A stretch of 64,000 nt of DNA, taken from positions 1,811,561-1,875,560 of the forward strand of contig QEOQ01000204.1 in assembly GCA_010279815.1 (NCBI GenBank), given 5' to 3'. Under the pieces are notes generated by a model. The model was not told the origin of the DNA, did no database searches, and worked only from the letters and a program-made list of their open reading frames with translations. The position numbers and the translations under genes were made by a program. The DNA is from Brachionus plicatilis. Taxonomy: Eukaryota > Rotifera > Eurotatoria > Ploima > Brachionidae. Every line of letters starts with the position of its first letter. The first letter of the stretch is position 1. Below, piece by piece: positions 55,601-64,000 of the stretch.

Positions 55601-58600
55601 AAATCATAAAAAATCTTAAAAAATCTTAAAAAATCTTAAAAAATCTTAAAAAATCTTAAAAAATCTTAAAAAATCTTAAAAAATCTTAAAAATCTTAAAA
55701 ATCTTAAAAAATCTTAAAAAATCTTAAAAAATTAAAAAAATTAGTTGCCCACCTTAATGCTTCGTAGGTAATTGGCGAATCCAGCTTGTGCGAATTGTCA
55801 GTCTTCATATTGAGTTCATCATTTTCCAGAGCATATCTGTTATGAATGTGCAAAGTAGCCTAGCAAGGATTAGAAAAAAATTTTTCACAATAAAAAAAAT
55901 CCCAGCAAAAAAAATTTACTTTAAACGTGTGAGAATTATAATCAAGGGGAAGTTCTCCCCTGAGCCACTTTGGCAACGGTCCACACTTAGCCGTGCTCAC
56001 ATAATAACCAACCGCCAGCGGCTGCTGGTCCAAATGAGCCGACTCTTCCTGATTCAGCAAGCTTTCACATCTTTCCTTCACATTTCCTTGCTCGGCATCC
56101 ATTGCGGCGCCACTCTCATTCAGGCCCTTGTCATTCATGTTCTCGACCAAAAGCTGGTCGTCCTCTTCGAGGTTGAAAAAGTCGCCAAAGATGTCGTCCT
56201 CCATGGGCATTGCGCCAAGAGCCGACTTGCCCAACGGGTCCAAGTCCTTCAAGCTGGCGCCTCCCATCGAACTCGACTGGGTCTGGATGACTGCGGAGGC
56301 GGGAAAAGTCAAAATATGAGTGCAGCTGACCCCGTGCGCCTGCGTCATGTGACTGGACAGCTGAGACTGCTGGCCGGTGAGCGCCGCGGCCGCTATCTTG
56401 TCCTCTTTGGAACACGACTCGGGATAAACACAAACAAGATCGCTTTTTTCCATGCTGATCAAACAGGCGGACAGAATGAACGGCGACTCCAAGTTGCCAA
56501 ATGTGTTGCACGCTTCGCAGCTCTCTTTCAGCTGGTGGCTCACTCGCTGCAGATTTTTCTTGCTCAGCAAACAGGCCCAGGCGCGCAGCTCCGAGTGTCC
56601 CAGGCGTCCCAGTCGGCCGACCACCAATCTCCACGGCTTGCTCGTCTGCGATATCACCGCAATTATGAACTCCCACAGCTTTCTGAGGCCGATGCGGCGC
56701 GAGTGGTTCTCTTTTCGCTTGAACCGCTCGTCCACCTCTATGTTGATGCTGGTGCTCTCGATCAGCTCGCCGTTCTCGTCAGTGCATGTGGCCAACAAGA
56801 AGCGCTGATCCTCGGACAAACAGTAGCCCACGTAGAGCACATTCGACTGCTGCTCATACGACTGGCAGGTCAAGTGGGCCGCGTGCGCCGACGAGGCCAG
56901 ATTGGAGCCCGGCATCAGCTGCTGCTGCTGGCTTACCAAGTCGGCCAAGTTGTAGTTGTATGTGTGATGCGCGTTCAGGAAGCCGTAGCTGCTGTTTGAA
57001 AAGTTAAGGTGGACAAAATTGGGCATTTGAGAGATGCCGTCTCCGCTACAATTTGAATTGTGGTGCGCATTGGTGGTGCCGTTTTTGAAGAACAAACTGG
57101 ACGCGGCCAAACTGACCGCACTGGTGGCGATGGTGCTCGGCGCCAACACGAACAAAGGCGAATAGAATTGAATTTTTTGCAGATCGCTGAAGTGAGTGTA
57201 GTTTTGGGCATGGTGGAGCAGGGTGTCGTGCAGAAATTTTTCCTCGCTGGCCGCCGGTCCAAAGCTGGTCAAAATTTTTGGCCTGTTGGGATAGGCTTGT
57301 CGCTGATGAAGATTGAGGTACATAGCGTGGGCGGGCGACATAAAATAGCGCTTGCTTAGGCCGAAAGAGTTGAAGGCCTGGGACTTGAGCAGGCTTTGTC
57401 TGAAGTCGGAGTCCATGTCGGACCAGCCGGTGCCAAAGCCGGCCGAGTAGTACGACGAATAGTTGGACAGAGCGATTTTTTTGCTCATCAAAAGCGACTG
57501 TATGTACATGGAGGTGGACTGGGTCTGCAAATCGACGCATAGGCTCAGCGGCACTATTTGGAATTGGGTGGAAAATTTGAACAAGTCCGGCAGGTTGTTG
57601 TGGAACTCGAGGTATGCTTTGAGCAGGCCGAGCTGTCTGAGCCGTCTGAGGTCCGATTCGGCTAGGCTCTCATCGTTGGGGTCCGCGAACTCGTCGTCAA
57701 TGTCACTGTCTTGTTCGCTTTTGACTTTTTTGTTGGTCTCACTTTCGGCTGGGTTGTACAGCTTGAAGTCAAACGGGTCTATGATGTAGACGAACAGACT
57801 TGGCGCCGATTTTAGGTGCTGGGTCAGCTGGGAGGTTGGCGTGAGGTTGGAACTGGACGCAATGCTGTTTAGTATTTGCTTTTGGCTTTGGCACTGCTGA
57901 GTGTGTGAGTCGAGGAAGGTGGTCGTCTCTTTGGTGTCCTCTTTGAAATTTAGGATTTGTGCTTGGGACTGGGACGAGCTGAAGTCGAGAGTGAGCGGAT
58001 TGCCGGGGTCGCTGAATTCGCTGCCGATTGGCTGGCTCAGCAAATTGGACAAGGTTGAACTGGCCGGCGGTTGCGGAACCGGCTGAACTGTCACAGTCTC
58101 CTGTTTGCTGATTTTCAGCTCCTCGTAGATGCTCCGATCTAGGTTTATTTGACTGACCACTGGTGTTCCCGACTGGCTGGTTTGAAATGACGTGGTATTT
58201 TTCACTTGGTTATTTAAGGTCTCGGACGGAAAAAAAGAGCCCTGAATTGTGTTGGATATGGTGGATTTGGCACCCTGGGTTATTTTGTTTGCCAACAGAC
58301 GGAACGTCTTGGCATAATGCTTCAGTCTTTTGCCCAATTGACGCGCTTGTTTGTTCACTTGGATTTTTGTAAACCATTCGTCTACTTTGACACCTGGATG
58401 GTTTTGGACCTTAATTCAATCGGTTATTTCAAATTTTTTTTCTTTTTTTTTTTTTTAAATAAAGCTTAATTCAAAATTATATTCAAAGTCAATCAAATAT
58501 TTTAAAAATTTTTTGAAACCGAATTAAAAAAAATTTTTTTTAATTTTCATTATACAGCTGTTTAAAAGTCCCAAAAAAAAGTCCAAGTCCTGAATTTTTT

Positions 58601-61600
58601 TTCAAAATTTGCTAGATCAGGCTTCATATCAAAAAATTTATATACTCTTGGGTTGTCCAATGTAATAGATTTGGCATATATCAGAATTTTCTTGGAATTT
58701 AAGCATAAATTTTTTCTTCAGTATTCTTCTTCTATAGTAAAGCTACTTGAAATTGACTTGTTTTTTCGTAAATTTTAAAAAGGGTCAAAAAATAGTCTCT
58801 TTTTAGCGCTTTTCTTTTGATTTTATAGATTTTCCTTTTTTAAAAAATTGTTAACTTTAAATAATTATCTTGGTGGATTTTAAGATTCTTTTTTTTTAAT
58901 TTTTTTTAAATTTTGGTAATTTTTTAAAAATTCCGTAATATTACGAAAATTTAAAAACAAATTAAAATTTTACTGGATCATAAAAAAATTTTCTTTTTTT
59001 CATTTATACTGTAAAAAATGTGAATTAATGAAATTTTTTGTTAAAGAAAAAAGCTAAAAAAATAATAAAATTTACAAAATTCTAAAAAAAGCGCTAAAAA
59101 AAGAGCTTAAAAAAGAGACTATTTTTTGACTCTAATAATTTAAAATTTTAATTTTTCATATAGTTTTTCTTGTAAAAAGTGTGAATTAATCTGAATTTAT
59201 TTAAATAAAAAATCTTAAAAAATAATAAAATCTACAAAATTCAAAGAAAAGCTCTAAAAAGAATTTTTTTATTTGAACTAGATCGTATAAGTTTATTGCG
59301 ATACAAAAAAAAGTCAAAATCTAGGATCAATTTTAATTCATGATTTTTAGTTTGAATCAAAAAATGAAAAGTTTTTTTGTAAAAAATGTTCTATTTCAAA
59401 TTGTAAAATTTGTAATTTTTATTTGAATCTTTTTATTTAAAATTTACTAATATTTTTATTCCTATTAGAAGTAAAAATAATTGTAATTCAGGAGGCTATG
59501 TGAATATAATCAAGTGTGTAAATGTAATTTTTTTATGTAGGTGAAACTAGTGGCAAAATGTAATTTATTGTACATTTTTATATTTTTACATTTTTACATT
59601 TTTAAGAGAAGAAAAAAAATCTCTAAATCAAAAAATCTAAAAAAAATTTTCATTCAAGAAAAGTAATAATTAATTCGCAATTAATTAAAAGGGATTTTCA
59701 AAAATTATCCTTGGTTTTTACATTTAAATTTTTCTAAAACTCATTTTTAAGTAATTGCGAATTTATTATTACTTTTCTTGAATGAAAGTTTTTTTAGATT
59801 TTTTGATTTTGAGACTTTTTTTTCTTATCTCAAAAATGTAAAAATGTAAAAATATAAAAATATAAAAATGTACAATAAATTACATTTTGCCAAACTAGTA
59901 AAGATTGTAAAACTAAAGTTCACGAAATTCAAAACTTTAGTGCTATCTGAATTTCACATTTTTGACTCAAAATTCGTAATCTACGCCCTCAAAAACCCTA
60001 AACAAAAATTTTTTTGAAGGGGACAAAAAAAAAATTTTTTACACCCAGGGTTCCAAGAATAGCAAACCTTTTAAAAAGTTCTTGTTCTTTAAGACTCAAA
60101 ATCTCAAAGATAAAACTTAAAAATATTAAAAAAGTATATATATTCTGAAAGGGCATAAAATTCTCTACATGCTAATGTAATTTAGAAAAAAAAAAGGGTG
60201 TGACGGTTTTTGTTGGCTAAAAAAAGGAAAAAAATGTGTTTTTTCTGGTTTAAATCGTATCTCCTCCGAGGGATCAATTATGACCCGATTTATTTTTTTT
60301 TTTTTTAAATCTAGACAAAATTCTGAACAAATCTATGGTTTTAATTTTTTATTTTATTGCTTTATTTTTCTTAAAAAATCTCTTTAAATAATGTGATTTT
60401 TAACAAATTTGTCAAATTTGAATTCTTCTATTAGAATTTTTAGATTAAACTAAAGAATTCGATATTTTTAGGTGCTCAACTACTGTTTTTTTCGATTTTC
60501 CTGAAAAATCAGACATTTCCAAGAATGATGGAAGCTTTAGCCGAAGCAAAAGAAAAGTATTTGGGTTCTGAGCTTTCAAAAAAAATTAATTAGACGATTT
60601 TGGTGGTGTTTAGTAGGTTACAATAATGGTGCGACATACGGTCAAGTTCTAAAAGCATATTTTTCAGGAAAATCGAAAAAAACAGTAGTTGAGCACCTAA
60701 AAATATCGAATTCTTTAGTTTAATCTAAAAATTATATTATCCTATATATATTATATTATATTATAAAATTATATTAATTATATATGTTACCTAATATGTG
60801 ACCAGGCAATATTATTATTAAAATAATGAATTTTTTTCTAAATAATTCTATTATTTAAGTGACCAGTTATTAAATTTATGTGACCAGTTTTTTTATTTAC
60901 GTGACCAATTAATATATTAATTTTAAATTATAAAAATTCAATAAAAAAATTATTTATGCATTTTTGTGATGTGTTGCTTTACGACACGCTCATTTTTCAT
61001 TAATTTCCCGCACTTGGGGCAAACTATTGGGTTTTTATGTTTGCTAAGAACTTTTTTTACAGCAGACTGTGTCGCTTCAGAAGCAATTGGAGCTTCTGAT
61101 GCAATTTTTGGAAACTTTTCTAAATTTTTTTTTGTTGGATTTAAACTAAGCTTGCAAAAGGCTGCACTAACCTCTTCAAAATCTGATTCACCATTTTCTT
61201 CATGATCTGAATCGGTGCCAAAAGGAATTTATGTGTCTTTTCAAAGTCAAGTCAGTGAATTAAATTGAAAATTTTGGGAAGTAAATTCATTTGACTTGAC
61301 TTCAATTTTTTTTTTAAAAAAAAATTCAAGACTTTTTGACGTCAAGTCAAGACTAAGGGAAAAAGTCAAGACCATCAATGACTTGACTTTAAAAAAAAAA
61401 TTCAAGTCAAGTCATTTGACATGACTTGACTTGGACTTGATGACTTTTGACCAAGTTCACTGGTCACCTAATATGTGATATTACCTAATATGTCACATAT
61501 TAGGTGACCAGTCAATAATAAAAAATACCTGGTCACCAAATCGACATAAAGTCACTGGTCACATAATATGTGACCAACTGATCACATAACAGGTAAGACC

Positions 61601-64000
61601 CTAAATTTGCTACTTTTGATTTATTTTTCTGCTTCTTTTTATTATCAATTTTACTACTTGATTAAATAAATATGATTCTAAATTAATTTGTAGCCGTTTT
61701 TTAATTACATATTATTGTTATTTAAAAGTATTATACGAGCTTCAAAATATAGTTCACTATGTGAATAGCAAAACTTGCAAAGCTTACTAATTCGAAGACT
61801 AGAGCTTTATGCCAAATCCATTTTGAATTAAAAAAAAAATATATAAGGTGCAAAAAAATAAATTTAAAAAAAAAAAAATTTCTTTTAGAATTAAAAATTT
61901 TTTTAATTAAAAAAAAAAATGAATAAAACATAACATTTACCTTTACAAAACCTTGATCTGGTGCTATTCTCAACGCTGGCCTGTGCAAACCGAGTCTGCA
62001 CAACTCGTACGTAGAATTCAACTCTTTAAAATAATTGCTCACCGATTGCTTGGTAGTTTCGTATTCAAAGAGAGAATCTTTGTCATTTAGGACATCAATT
62101 TCGGGCATCATGATCAAATAGGCAATGTTTTTCTGTTTTGAATAGGGCTCCAGATTAAGCTTTTCCCAAAATTTGACCGCATAGGGCGAAATAGTGAGCC
62201 AGTCTTTGTCAACCGAGGAGACCAGCAGGGCCGGTATGGGCTCTGGCTCGTAGTTGTTCAGCTGATTTTGATTGAGAGAAGAGGGCACACTGGAGCCGGA
62301 CGGCGCTTGGACTTGTTTTTGCTGTGCGCCAGTCAAAGCTAGTCTGCAAAAGTGCTGCCATGTCAGCGGGCCCTGAAAAGACTCCCACATGCGCGATGTA
62401 GTGTGCTTCTTTTGCACAGTCTCCTCCAACAATGGCTGAATCAACTTTAAACTCTTGGTCATCTCCAAATTGGACTTGATCTCTCTGTTCGAGTACAACC
62501 ATTTGTGGAGCAAAAATTTGGACTCTTTTAGCTGCACATTTTTGTCCAAACGCTTGATCACATTGCGACAAACACTGTTGTCATCGAATTGGCTCAGAGT
62601 GGCCAAGTCGAGCTTGTGCTTGAGATACGATTTTAGTTTGGGCTTTAGATTTGGCGGCCAAATGTCCTCGTGCACATCGTGCACATGATTGTTGGTGTAG
62701 AAAATTTCATACTGTTCATGAGTGCACAACATTGGCTGCGAATACTTCAAGTCAAACAAGTCCATCACATTCAAATTGACAGCGTCCTGCAACTTTTGCT
62801 CCATTTTGAGCACCACTTTTTCATCTACAGCATTGATGGTGTTTTTTTTGGCACTCTTCTTGTCCAGCTCGGCACTGGCGGGCCCAGCTGGCACAAGACT
62901 TTTTTTCCAAGCGTAGCCGTCGCGCAAAAGAATGTTGTTGAGAAATTTTCTGGTAATTAGCGCCGAGTTGAGGCTAAACTTGGCGTTGTCTTGCAAAATG
63001 GACCAGAGAAGATAGTGGGGCTGATTGAGCATCAAAATGTCCGAGTAGTCCTCGGCGAACAGGCCGTTGAAGCTCGTCGAGTCCACAATCATCAACTGCC
63101 GGCTCTGGTACTCGGCCTGGGTGAGTCTGTTGAGCAGAGCGACTATGTTGTAGTAGGGAACGGTCATGTTTTGGTCGTGTGCGTCCATTTTGAGCGCTTG
63201 GACCACCCGCACCAGTCTGCTGAGACGGACGGCCGTGCTGCTCTTGGCCGACATGGCCCGGTTCACCACGCTGCTGAAGCCGCATGTGCACGTGACATAG
63301 TGGCTCGAGTGGCACGACGAGCTGACCACATTCGCCTGGTTGTTGTTCACCACCAGTCCATTTTCGCTGGTGTTCAGCGCGTCCATGCACAAATAGGTGC
63401 CAAAGTCAATGCCCTTTATGTTATTGTTGTTGGTGCACACGCACAGCGTGCAGCTGTCAAAGTTAATGTCGCGGAACAAGTTCAAAAGAGTGTCCGACAA
63501 GCTCACATTGAGACACACACTGTTCAGGTACTTGCCAATGTTCAGGTTTAATTTGACATAGTCGGCCGTGTCCATTTGATTGACAAATTTGTCCAGCGGC
63601 TTGATGGCCACGTCCAGCTTGGCATTCTTGACCGTGTTCTCATACCTTAACTTGTCTGGTATGTCAATCTGGACCAGTTGGACACTGCGGTCGTGTTTGA
63701 GCGACTTGTCACTTTTGGGCCGGCTCTCGGCCCGTCTCCACTTGGGCACACTTGACTCGGCCGCGGCCACCGCCACCGGCTTGTACTTGTGGGCGGCGGC
63801 GTCGGCCCGGAGCGGCGGCAAACGCAACTGTTGCTCGGCAAACATGCAGCCAAAGTTTTGGATTTGCATGAGCGTGTTCAGGTTGTTGTAGGCAATTTTT
63901 TTGGTCGGCAAGACTGGTCTCTTTAGCAAAAGGTCAGGGTCGTTTAGCGAGAGATCGTCGTGGCCCTGCTGATTTGACTTTTGGATGTTTTCGTGAGACG
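52671..64000 (-). CDS. MED13: Mediator complex subunit 13 (MED13), 5' partial, 4 exons seen
   Basis: Part of the CDK8 kinase module of Mediator. In transcript order the exons are 64000 (open) to 61941, 58409-55920, 55859-55753 and 52803-52671 (TGA at 52671-52673). The junctions keep frame: [31 protein letters not shown]. Landmarks against human MED13: [151 protein letters not shown], and the last exon [14 protein letters not shown] with SCLPIH. The Argonaute-like C-terminal half is therefore complete; the N-terminal domain is beyond 64000. Gln/Ser-rich linkers (about 58000) are expected for this protein. Exons are markedly less AT-rich than the flanks. Two introns are large (58410-61940 and 52804-55752) and full of repeats. 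Confidence 0.95.
52975..53055 (+). repeat. LINE/SINE 3' tail with GCCTACAAGGC hairpin
   Basis: TCGCCTACAAGGCGTTCATTG followed by AATAAATATT and AAAATTA repeats. A related but reversed block at 54020-54075 reads AATATTTAAGCCTCATAGGC with an A-rich stretch next to it. A short GCCT..AGGC stem before an A-rich tail suggests a second LINE 3'-end family. Lies in the last MED13 intron. Confidence 0.45.
53857..54599. mobile_element. Inverted-repeat element with TTTCATAGCAA repeats
   Basis: The left end TTAGGCTCTGTAACGTTTCAT is matched by the right end ATGAAACGTTCTAATGCCTAA. Inside each end are several copies of TTTCATAGCAA / TTGCTATGAAA and TTTCATTGCA variants (53873-54010; 54530-54585). Terminal plus subterminal repeats indicate a non-autonomous DNA transposon, about 743 bp, in the last MED13 intron. 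The duplication is unclear. Confidence 0.65.
54819..55233. mobile_element. piggyBac-like MITE, 415 bp, TTAA target duplication
   Basis: Ends CACTAGAAGCACC and GGTGATTCTAGTG are inverted repeats, flanked by TTAA at 54815-54818 and 55234-55237. TTAA duplication is the piggyBac hallmark. Just inside each end is a small palindrome, GAGTCAAAATGACTC and GAGTCAATGTGACTC. No transposase; the ORF at 54803-54985 is spurious. Confidence 0.8.
55413..55735. repeat. 10-bp tandem repeat array (AAAAAATCTT)n
   Basis: About 29 copies of AAAAAATCTT with 9-mer variants (AAAAATCTT) over 320 bp. On the MED13 (minus) strand each unit reads AAGATTTTTT, so every period contains TTTTTTAAG, a polypyrimidine-plus-AG string. 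The array starts 17 bp after the donor site of the penultimate MED13 exon. Confidence 0.95.
58640..59265. repeat. Inverted and direct repeats in MED13 intron
   Basis: GGGTCAAAAAATAGTCTCTT near 58783, followed by TTTTAGCGCTTTTC, faces AGCGCTAAAAAAAGAGC and GAGACTATTTTTTGACTC near 59088-59135. In addition, about 90 bp at 59008-59100 (GTAAAAAATGTGAATTAAT...) is repeated directly at 59170-59262. This suggests partial duplication of one arm of a foldback element. Confidence 0.6.
59552..59891. mobile_element. 340-bp foldback element with perfect 8-bp target duplication
   Basis: Starts GGCAAAATGTAATTTATTG and ends with the reverse complement; arms are about 130 nt, with ACATTTTT repeats near the ends. 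AAACTAGT is present on both sides (59544-59551 and 59892-59899). The 8-bp duplication points to hAT or P-type transposition. Located in the MED13 intron 58410-61940. Confidence 0.88.
60435..60733. repeat. Perfect 75-bp inverted repeat with about 150-nt loop
   Basis: 60435-60509 (including AGGTGCTCAACTACTG and TCGATTTTCCTGAAAA) is the exact reverse complement of 60659-60733 by eye. The loop (60510-60658) is less AT-rich than the surroundings and includes ATGATGGAAGCTTTAGCCG, but no ORF of note. In the MED13 intron. Confidence 0.85.
60780..61600. mobile_element. Element with clustered GTGACCAG motifs around a C2H2 ORF
   Basis: GTGACCAG or its complement CTGGTCAC occurs about eight times. On the left (60797-60905) motifs are in plus orientation. 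On the right (61460-61590) both orientations occur, interspersed with ATATGTGAC. Such subterminal motif clusters are typical transposase-binding sites. Between them lies a zinc-finger ORF and, at 61240-61450, many copies of AAGTCAAGTCA / TGACTTGACTT. Exact ends are not defined. Confidence 0.5.
60954..61231 (-). CDS. C2H2 zinc-finger ORF in a MED13 intron, probably transposon-derived
   Basis: A minus-strand frame of about 92 codons without ATG reads [39 protein letters not shown] and [20 protein letters not shown], then ITKMHK and stop. One classical C2H2 finger (C-x2-C-x12-H-x4-H) ends the protein. The acidic, then Ser/Ala-rich composition is coding-like, and codon use differs from the AT-rich noise around it. 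It shares strand with MED13. It is probably the last exon or remnant of the GTGACCAG element's protein rather than a MED13 exon, since MED13 homology is continuous without it. Confidence 0.4.

Noticed and set aside
55413..55735. CRISPR-like regular array
   Set aside because: Repeat unit is only 10 bp of A/T-rich sequence with no spacers, in a eukaryotic intron: a minisatellite.
55788..56999. 403-codon plus-strand ORF
   Set aside because: Antisense to the MED13 exon 55920-58409. Its length comes from the lower AT content and Ser/Gln/Leu codons of the real gene; no domain is seen.
62991..63551. 186-codon plus-strand ORF and other plus-strand frames at 62455-63891
   Set aside because: Antisense shadows of the MED13 exon at 61941-64000.

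Overview
The window looks like AT-rich nuclear DNA from an invertebrate animal. Reading by eye, introns are mostly about 45-60 nt with GT-AG ends, most genes have few introns, and long gene-free stretches are full of degraded transposons. The proteins are metazoan: a GAF-type cyclic-nucleotide phosphodiesterase, a peptide-type GPCR, a membrane-anchored trypsin-like protease, ATF4 and MED13. The AT richness, compact introns and transposon mix (Merlin, MULE, CR1/Rex-like LINEs, mariner) fit a monogonont rotifer such as Brachionus. That is an inference; another AT-rich protostome is possible.

Layout. 63-2221 (+): 3' part of a class I phosphodiesterase in ten exons, with a 570-bp foldback element in one intron. 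2222-19494: no intact gene, only pieces of LINE, hAT, Merlin and MULE elements and foldback repeats. 19495-21936 (+): class A GPCR, five exons. 22593-23166: foldback repeat. 26485-30210 (+): type II transmembrane serine protease, six exons. 30536-31753 (+): intronless seven-blade WD40 protein with an N-terminal Cys/His-rich motif. 31844-33485: nested foldback, MITE and LINE repeats. 34210-35179 (+): phosphomannomutase, five exons, one GC-AG intron. 36378-39353: nested Ulp1-protease remnant, LINE tail, hAT-like sequence and a well preserved MULE. 39697-41256 (+): intronless PRPF31. 41372-42654: dead mariner/Tc1 element. 44351-46026 (+): small membrane protein, phosphopantothenoylcysteine decarboxylase and an orphan secreted protein. 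47852-48553 (-): ATF4-type bZIP with two upstream ORFs. 52671 to the window edge (-): MED13, four exons seen, with 2.9-kb and 3.5-kb introns packed with repeats.

The genes do not form one pathway. They cover housekeeping (splicing, CoA and GDP-mannose synthesis), signalling (PDE, GPCR) and transcription control (ATF4, MED13). The main points of interest are a conserved-looking ATF4 uORF switch, a MED13 last exon separated by an intron carrying an array of about 29 splice-acceptor-like repeats, and several families of foldback elements, some with clear target-site duplications, lying inside introns.
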